From assembly GCF_000377505.1 (NCBI RefSeq), contig NZ_KB898187.1, positions 434,001 through 498,000 of the forward strand: DNA of 64,000 nucleotides, written 5' to 3'. Within the stretch, counting starts at the first letter, position 1; each line of letters starts with the position of its first letter. This DNA comes from Paenibacillus massiliensis 2301065 = DSM 16942. GTDB taxonomy: Bacteria; Bacillota; Bacilli; Paenibacillales; Paenibacillaceae. Position numbers and translations under genes: made by a program. Below are positions 37,495 to 45,972 of the stretch, in pieces. The notes under the pieces were generated by a model, which saw only the letters and a program-made list of their open reading frames with translations, made no database searches and was not told the DNA's origin.

Positions 37495-39567
37495 TCATTT
37501 GTCTTTCAGCTCAATCTCAAATGTGCTATCTGGATTCCCGCCAAACACAATCATTCCTTTGGCAGGAAGCTGAACTGTAGGATTGTCACTGATGACGGAG
37601 GAATGAAGCATAAGTCCCTGCTCATCATAGACAACAAAGTCTCCGCCTTGCGCTGCATTAACGGTCAGGACGCGACCTGCTGTTGCATCGCCCAGCTTGA
37701 ACCACTGTGCATATCCAGAAGCCGGAATCGTCACTGTTGACACACCATCAGATTTCAATGTATCTATGGCATCTTCACGGATGTAACGGTAGCCTCTCAT
37801 GTCCATATATTCCGTCTGGCCCTGCTGTGTGAAGCGAAGATGATACGTATCTCTGCCCATCATGACAGGAATCTCCAAGACATTCAGTGCCTGATTCGCA
37901 TCCACAATCTTGTTGCCATTGGCATAACCGTCAGCGACAACAAGCTTCTGAGTGGTAACTTCAGGGCTCAGGAAAAATACGGAGTTGATCTTCTCGTCCA
38001 GCACATAATAGGTCTTGCCGTTGCGCTCTTTCCATATGCTCTGGTCCGCAGCATCCACAGGATTGGCTGACAGCTTCTGTGCCTCAAAATAGGACATGAC
38101 CGTCTGTCCAATAGCACCAAAATCCAGCGTAGCGTTCACTTGCAAATACTCGTTGCCATTGCTGGCGCGCTCGAAGCTGATACTGACTTTGCCATCAGGG
38201 CTCGTGAATTGCTTCTCTCCTGTATAGACATAGGTCGCTGCAGGGATTAATCCGTCCATCAAGGCTGGCAGCGTAACCTCCCCATCCTTTACGAGAATTT
38301 CCAGCGTCGTTCCCATTGTTCCGTACAACCCGGAGTGTGAAGACATTTCAGCAGGCATGGCTTCTTTCACAGGCGCTGCGAGATTCGCGTTATCAGCACT
38401 AGTGATTTGAGCCTCTTTCTCGACCTTGATCTTTCCTTTCTCCTTCAGCACCTCCATCAAGACACTGGAAGCGAATATATTGTTATAAAAAGATGATCCT
38501 CCTGAGGTAACAACAGCCATCGACAGCTGCTCCTCAGGCAATGTAATCAATACGGAATGGTACAGAACGGTATCTCCACCCTTGGATAGCGCCGTAATAC
38601 CGTAATCACTGAATGGCGCAAGCCGCACAGCATCCCAGCCAAGACCATAGTTAAAAGTGTTACGTTCCTCGCTTACCCATGCTCCTCTGCGATACTCTGG
38701 ATATTGCATCGCAGCTGCCGCCTGCTTGGATAGTATATCGGGTCTATTTCCGGTCAGCACTTCAGCGAATTTCGTTAGCTCCTCGGCCGTAGAGTATAGG
38801 CCACCGGTACCGAGTACATTCGTGCTCTCAATGGGAAGTTCTTCATCCAAACCGGGGAGAGCTGTGCTCGCCAGTCGTTCCCGATCGAAAGCATTCAGCG
38901 GTGTTTTGGTAGCACTAAGATTAAGCGGCTTACTAATGTGGGTATCCAGGAATTGTGTATAGCTCATATCACTTACCCGCTCCACCATAATTTCCAGCAG
39001 CTGAAATGAATCATTGCTGTAGACCGAGAATTCACCAGGATCGGATTTTAGATCTTCTGTTTTCAGTTGTGTCAGTAGCTTGTCATGTGCATACGTATCC
39101 GTATCATCGAACAATATTGAATTTTTGTAATGCATGCCATGCAGACCGGATGAATGATTAAGCAGCATTCGTGGAGTGATGCGCTTGTAGCGTTCATCTG
39201 CCATACTGAACTCTGGAATGTAGGTGGTTAGCGGTTCATCCAATTGGATCTGACCCGAATCCACGAGCATCATGGTTGCAGCAGAGACGTACATTTTGCT
39301 GACAGAGCCGATGCCAAACATCGTGTCCGGTTCAATCTTCACCAGTTCACCCTCTGCCCCTTTACCGAACCCTTCTGATAGTGTATTCGAGCCATGATCC
39401 ATAATGGCATACTGTACACCTTGCACACCATAGTTCGCAATGAGCTCCTCTGCCAGGTCGCGAGCCACCTTTTGTATGCGATCATTGCTCTCCTGAGCGG
39501 TAATTACAGGGCCTACAGGCATGGTGAATAACAGGATTGCCATCAGTGCCAAACCGAATTTCTTCAT
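37495..39567 (-). CDS. Secreted serine hydrolase of the class C beta-lactamase/PBP family
   Basis: 690 residues. A signal peptide (~1-24) ends before AQESND. The beta-lactamase-like domain (~30-390) has the active-site SxxK as SVSK (Ser88, Lys91) and YxN as YSN (183-185), with a KGGDT stretch as the third motif region. The remaining ~300 residues are a C-terminal beta-rich extension typical of D-aminopeptidase/esterase-type members rather than true beta-lactamases. It would act at the cell surface. Ribosome binding site AAAAGGAGG. It lies downstream of the two-component genes on the same strand, but a hairpin separates them. Confidence 0.85.
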   Translation of the reverse strand: MKKFGLALMAILLFTMPVGPVITAQESNDRIQKVARDLAEELIANYGVQGVQYAIMDHGSNTLSEGFGKGAEGELVKIEPDTMFGIGSVSKMYVSAATMMLVDSGQIQLDEPLTTYIPEFSMADERYKRITPRMLLNHSSGLHGMHYKNSILFDDTDTYAHDKLLTQLKTEDLKSDPGEFSVYSNDSFQLLEIMVERVSDMSYTQFLDTHISKPLNLSATKTPLNAFDRERLASTALPGLDEELPIESTNVLGTGGLYSTAEELTKFAEVLTGNRPDILSKQAAAAMQYPEYRRGAWVSEERNTFNYGLGWDAVRLAPFSDYGITALSKGGDTVLYHSVLITLPEEQLSMAVVTSGGSSFYNNIFASSVLMEVLKEKGKIKVEKEAQITSADNANLAAPVKEAMPAEMSSHSGLYGTMGTTLEILVKDGEVTLPALMDGLIPAATYVYTGEKQFTSPDGKVSISFERASNGNEYLQVNATLDFGAIGQTVMSYFEAQKLSANPVDAADQSIWKERNGKTYYVLDEKINSVFFLSPEVTTQKLVVADGYANGNKIVDANQALNVLEIPVMMGRDTYHLRFTQQGQTEYMDMRGYRYIREDAIDTLKSDGVSTVTIPASGYAQWFKLGDATAGRVLTVNAAQGGDFVVYDEQGLMLHSSVISDNPTVQLPAKGMIVFGGNPDSTFEIELKDK

Positions 39568-39663
39568 CCTTACTCCTCCTTTTCTGAACTATGCTTTTTA
39601 CATGCATCCATCATATGTCAGAGTACTATGCCTGGAACAAATTTAACCTTGAAATGACGTAAA

Positions 39664-39700
39664 GAATCCCTGAACAGCATCCTGTCCAGGGATTTTTTTG
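39664..39700. terminator. Hairpin terminator after the sensor kinase gene
   Basis: AATCCCTG...CAGGGATT with about 14 nt between. The plus strand runs into TTTTTTT; the minus strand, where the kinase gene ends, only into CTTTACG, so it may act in either direction with different strength. Confidence 0.65.
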
Positions 39701-39708
39701 TATTACAA

Positions 39709-40998
39709 CTATGGAAATGGAATAAAAACCATATTATTAAAGGTTCTCTGTTCACTCTCGATTGTCATATTCCCACCGTAATGCTCACAAATACGCGCGA
39801 TGTTCGTCAGGCCAATTCCATGGAATTCTGCATCAGGCTTTTGACTAATCAGGTCAGGCGCTGGTTGCTCCATTTGATTGCGGATGTGGATCATCAGGGC
39901 CGACGTAGTCGAATGAATTTTGATCACCATGTGGCGATCCTCTGCTAATCTGATACGTTTGGATGCCTCAATGGCATTATCCAGCATATTACCGAGCACG
40001 ACACACAGATCATAACGTTCAATGGGCAGTTCATGCTCATGAAGATGAAGCCTGGCATCGATCCGAATCCCGTTCGCTTGCCCAATCTGGAGGGTATTCG
40101 TGACTAATGCATCAATAACGAGATTGCCAGTGTTCACACGCTGATAGGCATCCTCAATTTTATGTAAAGTAGTACGAATATGCGCCTGAGCCTCCGCTGG
40201 CTGATTGCGTTTCAGACATTCCTCTATATACAAAAACTGTTGATTCGTATCATGGATAATTCGCTTGATATTCTTGAAACTATGAACGGTCTTCTCGTAG
40301 TTCGCATCCTGATAATCCATCTGCTGTTGTAGCTGGTCGTTCTCATGGAGCAACTGGAACTTCTCGATAATATTATCGAACAAGTACACAATCATGACGT
40401 TCAGGAACAAGAGCCCACACACGGAGATCAGATAATATACATTTTTCTCGCTGTTGGAGGATAGGACATTAACCTGAAAGATGCTGATTAACGGCACGCT
40501 CAAAAATAACAAATAGTAACGATTGTGTAGCGGCAGGCTCCGGCGCCTCGCCATCCAGCGTATTACCCCAATGACTGCAAACATGATAATGCAGCTCAGC
40601 AACAACGTAATTCCACTCGCTAACAGTACATATTGCCCCTGAAAATCAGGATTGCTGGAGGCCTTCATATCCATCGCTGGATAGAGAACATAAAGTGTAC
40701 CCATATGCACAAGCGTGATAAGGACACTGTACAGGATGGAGAACAGAACTTTTAGCTTCAGCTCGACACGATATGCCCCGGACATACTAAATATAACAAT
40801 TAAAGCCATCAGAGATGCGACAATAGACGGCAGATCAATTTGCAGATACAGCATGTCGAGCAGCACAAATATAGCACAATAGATGAATCTGGTCGGCTTA
40901 CGCGCAGCTTTTCCGAATACCGAGTCATAATACAGATTTAGCTGAAAACACATGACAAGCGCAACACACAGATGAAGCAGCAGGTAGTATCCGTTCAT
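39709..40998 (-). CDS. AgrC-like sensor histidine kinase (GHKL ATPase)
   Basis: 429 residues. About six N-terminal membrane helices (~1-205), then a dimerisation/phospho-acceptor segment with the putative His in SFKNIKRIIHDTNQQF (~242-257), and a GHKL ATPase with N box NMLDNAIEAS and G box FHGIGLTNI. This architecture belongs to the peptide-sensing HPK10 class (AgrC, ComD). No AgrB protease or pheromone precursor gene is visible nearby, so the signal may be something else. The start ATG overlaps the response regulator stop (ATGA), so the two are translationally coupled. Confidence 0.88.
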   Translation of the reverse strand: MNGYYLLLHLCVALVMCFQLNLYYDSVFGKAARKPTRFIYCAIFVLLDMLYLQIDLPSIVASLMALIVIFSMSGAYRVELKLKVLFSILYSVLITLVHMGTLYVLYPAMDMKASSNPDFQGQYVLLASGITLLLSCIIMFAVIGVIRWMARRRSLPLHNRYYLLFLSVPLISIFQVNVLSSNSEKNVYYLISVCGLLFLNVMIVYLFDNIIEKFQLLHENDQLQQQMDYQDANYEKTVHSFKNIKRIIHDTNQQFLYIEECLKRNQPAEAQAHIRTTLHKIEDAYQRVNTGNLVIDALVTNTLQIGQANGIRIDARLHLHEHELPIERYDLCVVLGNMLDNAIEASKRIRLAEDRHMVIKIHSTTSALMIHIRNQMEQPAPDLISQKPDAEFHGIGLTNIARICEHYGGNMTIESEQRTFNNMVFIPFP

Positions 40999-41738
40999 AC
41001 ATCCATACTCATAACCATGAATTTGGTGTAGGCATCCTTGACTTCCTTGAGCTTGGATCTGCCGATCGGAAGTTCTGCTCCATTAGACATCAGCACTCTT
41101 CCGCTCGTGAATTTCCTGACATGGGACAGATTAATGATAATGGACCGATGGATCTGCAGAAAATGGTGCTCTTTTAGAGCAGCTGCATAATTGGATATCA
41201 ACCCTCTGCTCTCATGGCTATCTTCCGTGGTGACAAATTGCAGCTGTCCTTTGATCGTCAGGCTCGCCACGGCTTCAATGGAGATGATGTCGTCATGCTT
41301 CAGCACCAGCTCCTCGGATGCGGACTTGATGACCAGGAGCCGATTATCCATTCTCTGAAGATAGTGGCACAGCTTAAGCATTTTCTCTTCAAAGACCTCT
41401 GTCTCGACTGGCTTGAGGATATATTGAAAGGTCACAACGTCGAAGCTCTCCAGCATATATTCAGCATAGCTCGTCAGAAATACGATCTGCTCATCGCGTC
41501 TCCCGAGCTCCCGAATGGCCCGTGCTGTATCAATCCCACTCAGACCTGTCATTTCAATATCCAGAATGAGAATATGAAATGAGGCATCTCGCTGCTGATA
41601 GCGCTCCAGGAGCTGCTCTCCCGAGCTAAACTCCTCAATTGCGAACTCTATGCCCGACTTGACAGACAGACCCACTAGCATGGTCTTGACCCGCTCCCTT
41701 TGTCTTTCTTCATCATCACAGATGGCTATATTATACAT
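40995..41738 (-). CDS. LytTR-family response regulator (AgrA-like)
   Basis: 247 residues from the ATG at 41738 (GAGGA upstream), giving the usual start YNIAICDDE. An in-frame ATG at 41810 with AAGGA would add 24 residues. Receiver domain with acidic pocket Asp8-Asp9 and phospho-acceptor Asp60 (LILDIEM), followed by a LytTR DNA-binding domain (~140-243; HRSIIINLSHVRKF). The partner kinase is encoded immediately downstream. LytTR proteins bind ~9-bp direct-repeat sites upstream of target genes. Confidence 0.9.
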   Translation of the reverse strand: MYNIAICDDEERQRERVKTMLVGLSVKSGIEFAIEEFSSGEQLLERYQQRDASFHILILDIEMTGLSGIDTARAIRELGRRDEQIVFLTSYAEYMLESFDVVTFQYILKPVETEVFEEKMLKLCHYLQRMDNRLLVIKSASEELVLKHDDIISIEAVASLTIKGQLQFVTTEDSHESRGLISNYAAALKEHHFLQIHRSIIINLSHVRKFTSGRVLMSNGAELPIGRSKLKEVKDAYTKFMVMSMDV

Positions 41739-41856
41739 GAATGTCTTCCTCACTTCCTGAAGCTGTCTATCTCCAACAGTATACAATGAATGGGCTGTAT
41801 CATCCTCCATAAAATTCCTTCACACACTCTCTCCAATGGTGGAAATTGAATGCCAA

Positions 41857-41902
41857 CAGCCGAAAAGTTAACGGTAGATGTTGACCGTTAACTTTTCGGC
41901 TG
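41857..41902. repeat. Perfect 19-bp inverted repeat upstream of the two-component genes
   Basis: CAGCCGAAAAGTTAACGGT at 41857-41875 and its exact reverse complement at 41884-41902, with an 8-nt loop. It is 31 bp past the end of the threonine aldolase gene and about 120 bp upstream of the response regulator. It may be a terminator without a U tract or a protein-binding site. Confidence 0.85.
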
Positions 41903-41933
41903 CAAGGTCCATTTAAACACTATTTATGTCCAT

Positions 41934-42986
41934 TTAGCCTGCGAGACTCTGTGAATACTGCCGGATATCCCGGATCAGTTGCTCAACATGCTCTTGTCTC
42001 GTTGCCCAGCTCGTACAGAAGCGCACGGCACTATGCGTCTCATCGACCTTCTCCCAGAATGAGAAGCTGTATCGATCCCGCAAGGAGTCCAGCAGATGGT
42101 TAGGCAGAATCGGGAATTGCTGATTCGTTGGCGAAGCATAACGGAAGGCGATGCCCTCCGCCTTGAGCGCATCCTGGATCATCATGGCCATCTCCACAGC
42201 GTGTCTGGAAATATCCAGGTACAATCCGTCCTCGAACAGCGTCTCGAACTGGATGCCGAGTAGCCTTCCCTTGGCAAGTAGTCCGCCTTTTTGCTTGATG
42301 AGGTACCGGAAATCGCGCTTCAATTCTTCTTTCAGGATGACGACAGCTTCGCCCAACAGCGCGCCTATCTTGGTGCCACCAATGTAGAAGACATCACAAA
42401 GACGAGCCAGATCGGCAAGCGTCATATCGCAATCACGGGCAGCCAGCGCATAACCGAGACGTGCACCATCAATAAATAGCGGAAGCGCATGCTCACGGCA
42501 CACTTGATACAGAGCCTCCAGCTCAGCCTTGCTGTAGACGGTCCCATTCTCGGATGGCTGTGAGATGTAGACCATTCCTGGTTGTACGCAATGCTCAGCA
42601 GTCGCATCATTAGCATGTGCCTCATACAGCTCCCGCACCTGCTCTGCCGTTATCTTTCCATCATCGCTTGGCAACGTAAGCACCTTGTGCCCAGTCGCTT
42701 CAATGGCACCTGTCTCGTGAACCGCGATGTGGCCCGAAGCGGCAGCAATGACTCCCTGATGAGGGCGCAGAATGGAGGAAATGACCGTCAAATTCGTCTG
42801 TGTTCCCCCCACCAGGAAATGAACTTCTGCATCCTCACGCTCACAGGCCTGACGTATGTAGCTCCTTGCCAATGCACAGTGCTCATCTGTCCCGTAGCCA
42901 CTCGTCTGCTCCCCGTTGGTCTCTACAAGACGTGTCATAATACGCTCATGTGCTCCCTCTGTATAGTCACACTCAAATCTAATCAT
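41934..42986 (-). CDS. Low-specificity L-threonine aldolase / beta-eliminating lyase
   Basis: A 350-residue PLP enzyme (fold type I). The PLP lysine is Lys206 in YIGGTKIGALLGEAV; Asp173 in FIDGARLGYAL contacts the pyridine nitrogen; Arg176 is the usual cofactor-contacting residue. It should cleave threonine or allo-threonine to glycine and acetaldehyde. The start follows AGGGAG. It begins 7 bp after the MarR gene's stop and is probably in its operon. Confidence 0.9.
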   Translation of the reverse strand: MIRFECDYTEGAHERIMTRLVETNGEQTSGYGTDEHCALARSYIRQACEREDAEVHFLVGGTQTNLTVISSILRPHQGVIAAASGHIAVHETGAIEATGHKVLTLPSDDGKITAEQVRELYEAHANDATAEHCVQPGMVYISQPSENGTVYSKAELEALYQVCREHALPLFIDGARLGYALAARDCDMTLADLARLCDVFYIGGTKIGALLGEAVVILKEELKRDFRYLIKQKGGLLAKGRLLGIQFETLFEDGLYLDISRHAVEMAMMIQDALKAEGIAFRYASPTNQQFPILPNHLLDSLRDRYSFSFWEKVDETHSAVRFCTSWATRQEHVEQLIRDIRQYSQSLAG

Positions 42987-42993
42987 CGTATGC

Positions 42994-43416
42994 TCACTTC
43001 TCCCTCTTATCCAGCTTCTCCTGTATTTTCATTATGGAGGCATGTATCTCTCTGATATCTTCCTCACTTAATCCGCGCATCAGGAGCAGGATCTGTTCGT
43101 CGGATCGCTCGTTCAGTTCGTGATAGAGATCTAATCCCTTCGGTGACAATCTCAACAGACTCACGCGACTATCAGCATCAGAATTTTGCTTGATGAGATA
43201 TCCAAGCTTGCATAGCTTGGTGACGATCCGGCTCATATAGCTTCGATCAATCGTGAGCGCATCGACAAGGCTGTTCGCAATACACTCACCTTGAATGCCA
43301 ATCTCAATAATGACCCGTGCCTCTGCCCAGGAATGTCCTGTGCCCAGAATGTGTCTGTCCATGACTCCAAGCGTATTGGTGTAATAGCGGTTAAAGCGTC
43401 TGATGTCTGCGATCAT
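42994..43416 (-). CDS. MarR family transcriptional regulator
   Basis: About 140 residues if translation starts at the ATG at 43416, giving (M)IADIRRFNRYYTNTLGVMD, the usual beginning of this MarR subgroup. The frame opens at a TTG at 43479, but that codon sits at or before the predicted transcription start. A strong GGAGGGG (43450-43456) has no ATG/GTG/TTG at the right distance, so the start is unresolved. The winged helix is at ~45-110 (DRSYMSRIVTKLCKLGYLIK). Probably autoregulated through the TTAGT-N2-ACTAA palindrome at its promoter; the threonine aldolase gene downstream is a likely target. Confidence 0.85.
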   Translation of the reverse strand: MIADIRRFNRYYTNTLGVMDRHILGTGHSWAEARVIIEIGIQGECIANSLVDALTIDRSYMSRIVTKLCKLGYLIKQNSDADSRVSLLRLSPKGLDLYHELNERSDEQILLLMRGLSEEDIREIHASIMKIQEKLDKREK

Positions 43417-43471
43417 GTCCCTGCTGATCTGACCAGCGTCGATGATGATCCCCTCCGTTCTTTTTGTGGAC

Positions 43472-43514
43472 TTAGTCAACTAATAGTTTAGATAGATAAT
43501 GTGGACGTTGTCAA
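43472..43514 (-). promoter_or_regulatory. Promoter and palindromic operator of the MarR gene
   Basis: TTGACA (43509-43514), an 18-bp spacer and TAAACT (43485-43490) on the minus strand, followed directly by the palindrome TTAGT-TG-ACTAA (43472-43483), well placed for autorepression. Confidence 0.55.
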
Positions 43515-43603
43515 CAATAATTCATCTGAAAATATATCTAGTACCTTCCGCCATCAGGACTGCTCTGCGATATCAGGCTATGAAATGCTATTAGTGAAGA
43601 TTA

Positions 43604-43614
43604 CATGATATAAT
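43604..43614 (+). promoter_or_regulatory. Extended -10 promoter element upstream of the VOC gene
   Basis: TGATATAAT (43606-43614) is a consensus extended -10. No good -35 accompanies it. It is directly followed by AGGAGG and a six-codon frame (MKTSDA, 43634-43654). A second possible promoter (TTGACT at 43651) lies nearer the VOC gene. Confidence 0.45.
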
Positions 43615-43762
43615 CACGAGGAGGACAAGCTAAATGAAGACGTCTGATGCTTGACTGGCATGTTCCTTGCAACTTGTTATACTTATACTAGAACAAGCTT
43701 GCAGAAGCTATTGTTAGCACAGACCAGAGCTGCAGATCATTTTAACGGGAGTGATGGAATCC

Positions 43763-44137
43763 ATGATTCACAAGCTAGGTCAAATTATGTTGTATGTGAA
43801 TAATCAGGATCAAGCCGTACAATTCTGGACAACCAAGCTGGGTTTCAATGTAGTATCAGAGGAACAAATGGGTGAGATGAGATGGATCGAGGTTGCTCCG
43901 TCAGACTCAGGCACCAGCATTGTGCTTCATAACAAAGAGCTTGTAGCCAAGATGTCCCCAGAATTGCATTTGGGCACTCCTTCCCTCATGTTCTATTCCG
44001 ACAATCTGGAGGAGCTCTACAGTAGCCTGTCCACTCAGGGAGTCACCGTTGGAGAAATGGTCGAAATGCCCACTGGCAAAGTTTTTAACTTTGCAGATGA
44101 CGAGGGCAATTATTTTGCAGTCATGGAGAAACAATAG
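43763..44137 (+). CDS. VOC-family protein (glyoxalase/bleomycin-resistance fold)
   Basis: 124 residues from the ATG at 43763 (GGGAG about 10 nt upstream; a GTG at 43751 opens the frame). Paired beta-alpha-beta-beta-beta motifs: the first begins IHKLGQIMLYVNNQDQAVQF with metal-ligand His2, and the last reads KVFNFADDEGNYFAVMEK with Glu near the C-terminus. This matches the small YraH/YwbC-like dioxygenase-superfamily proteins, whose substrates are mostly unknown. Monocistronic. Confidence 0.88.
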   Translation: MIHKLGQIMLYVNNQDQAVQFWTTKLGFNVVSEEQMGEMRWIEVAPSDSGTSIVLHNKELVAKMSPELHLGTPSLMFYSDNLEELYSSLSTQGVTVGEMVEMPTGKVFNFADDEGNYFAVMEKQ

Positions 44138-44302
44138 CTTGAGGCACATTCAGACTTGAACTAAGGCTAAGGCTGATGCGCTAACAAGCTTCGCTCTGCG
44201 GCTCTGCCGCTCTATGCTTTAATAACAAGTACTCCTGGCGACGTGAACCAGAGGAGTACACGTCAACGTAAGAGCAGCAATATCCTAACTACGCAAATAT
44301 AT

Positions 44303-44343
44303 AAAAAAGACTCCGGCCCATGAAAATGGATTCGGAGTTCTTC
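44303..44343 (-). terminator. Terminator of the metal-type ABC transporter operon
   Basis: On the minus strand GAACTCCGAATCCAT pairs imperfectly with ATGGGCCGGAGTC, followed by TTTTTTATA. Confidence 0.85.
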
Positions 44344-44376
44344 TACTTTGGTATTTATATCGTGAATAGGCCGTAC

Positions 44377-45144
44377 TTAATAGATAGAAATCAATGATTT
44401 GGTATACTCGTGTCTTCCCTCGTAAAACAACTGCTCCCGCTCGAATTGATCCACCAGCTGTCCTTCATGCATAACCATAATGCGATGGCTCAGCTGGTGA
44501 ACGGCTGCAAGATCATGCGAAATGAACAAATACGCTAAGCCTAATGCTTCCTGTAGCTCCTGCAATAACTTGAGCACAGCTCCCTGCGAGAGTACGTCCA
44601 GACTGGCTGTTGGCTCGTCCAGCACGATCAGGTCAGGCTCAATACTGATTGCTCTTGCGATCGTCACCCGTTGACGCTGACCACCGCTCAGCTCATGCGG
44701 ATAACGATCAGCCAATGAGGCAGGCAGCTCTACTGCTTCCATCAGCTCATGAATGAAAGCCTTACGAGAGGTGCATGCAAAATGAGACAGCTCCAGCTCA
44801 TGCTGGTATTGCTCATAGGGATCAAGCAGAGACTCTCGGATTCGCAGCCTCGGATTCAACGCTGCGCTTGGGTTCTGCAGCACCATTTGCATATTTTTGC
44901 GATAAGGACGCAGCTCTCGTTCAGATAAGCGCTCAATCGCTTTTCCATGAAAGCGGATTGTTCCTTCCGTAATAGGCTCAATTCGCATCAGGCAACGGGC
45001 AAGTGTACTCTTGCCACAGCCACTTTCCCCGACCAGTCCGAGACATTCCCCCCGGCTCAATCCGAAAGATACAGCGTCGATTGCGAGCTTGCCACTGGCA
45101 TACCTTTTGCTTAATTCTTCTACAGACAGCAAGATGTCTGTCAT
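44377..45144 (-). CDS. ABC transporter ATPase, NikE/DppF-like
   Basis: A 255-residue cytoplasmic ATPase. Walker A GESGCGKS (~38-45), signature LSGGQRQRVTIA (~150-161), Walker B LIVLDEP with the catalytic Glu (~170-176), and the switch His in FISHDLA. Together with the preceding ATPase it powers a Ni/oligopeptide-family (PepT) importer. Its start overlaps the preceding stop (ATGA). Last gene of the Zur-box operon. Confidence 0.93.
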   Translation of the reverse strand: MTDILLSVEELSKRYASGKLAIDAVSFGLSRGECLGLVGESGCGKSTLARCLMRIEPITEGTIRFHGKAIERLSERELRPYRKNMQMVLQNPSAALNPRLRIRESLLDPYEQYQHELELSHFACTSRKAFIHELMEAVELPASLADRYPHELSGGQRQRVTIARAISIEPDLIVLDEPTASLDVLSQGAVLKLLQELQEALGLAYLFISHDLAAVHQLSHRIMVMHEGQLVDQFEREQLFYEGRHEYTKSLISIY

Positions 45145-45941
45145 CGTGCCACCTCCTGTGCTTCTGGAACAGGGACCACAGGCGCTCCCAACATGGGGGC
45201 AGCAGCGATAAGCTGCTTCGTATATTCATGACGTGGATGGCTCAGCATCTGCTCTCTCCGCCCGGATTCTACGATTGTGCCATCCAGCATCACCGCAATC
45301 CGGTCGGCATAACGTCTGACAAGCCGCCAATCATGAGTGATGAACAGAATGGCACAGCCTGTCACCTGCTGCCGCTGCCGCAACAGCTCAAGAATGCGAT
45401 GACCTGTCATGCTATCCAGCGCCGTCGTCACCTCGTCCGCAATCAGCACATCTGGGGAAAACAATAAGGCCAGCGCAATCGAGATACGCTGCAATTGTCC
45501 ACCACTTAATTGAAATGGATACCGCTGCGCCATGTCAGCCTCCAGCCCAACCGAGGCTAGCGCTTCTTCAGTCCGCCTGCGGCATTCCGTTATTGTCACC
45601 TTGTCATGAGTTCGTATGTACTCCATAAAGTGCTGCCCAATGGTGCGAAATGGTGTGAAGGAGCCTTGATAATCCTGGAAAATATAAGCTAATCTGCGGC
45701 CTCGGATGTGCTGCAGGCTTTTCAGCGACATAGACAGTAGTTCCTGATCATCCAGTAGAATCTTTCCTTCTGCATGCAGTGTGGGAGGCAGCAGTTGACC
45801 AGCGGCTTGGGACAGCAGGCTTTTCCCGCTACCACTCTGACCGACCAGTGCATACCACTCCCCTGGACGAATCGTCAGTGACACCTTATGCAGCAGCATT
45901 CGCGAGCTACTCTGTACGGTGACCTCTTGGAATGATAGCAA
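45141..45941 (-). CDS. ABC transporter ATPase, NikD/DppD-like
   Basis: About 266 residues. The frame opens at an ATG (46004) with no ribosome binding site, whereas TTG at 45941 follows a perfect AAAGGAGG at 8 nt and gives the ATPase-like start (M)LSFQEVTVQ; the TTG is preferred. Walker A GQSGSGKS, signature LSGGQLQRISIA, Walker B VLIADEVTTALD. It pairs with the 44377-45144 ATPase. With this start it lies 31 bp after the permease gene rather than overlapping it. Confidence 0.9.
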   Translation of the reverse strand: MLSFQEVTVQSSSRMLLHKVSLTIRPGEWYALVGQSGSGKSLLSQAAGQLLPPTLHAEGKILLDDQELLSMSLKSLQHIRGRRLAYIFQDYQGSFTPFRTIGQHFMEYIRTHDKVTITECRRRTEEALASVGLEADMAQRYPFQLSGGQLQRISIALALLFSPDVLIADEVTTALDSMTGHRILELLRQRQQVTGCAILFITHDWRLVRRYADRIAVMLDGTIVESGRREQMLSHPRHEYTKQLIAAAPMLGAPVVPVPEAQEVAR

Positions 45942-45972
45942 TTGAAATGCCTCCTTTGGCTTGGAATGTATG

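Noticed and set aside
37495..39567. True beta-lactamase (antibiotic resistance) call
   Set aside because: The long C-terminal extension and class C-like motifs fit the broad serine hydrolase/D-aminopeptidase group; resistance cannot be claimed.
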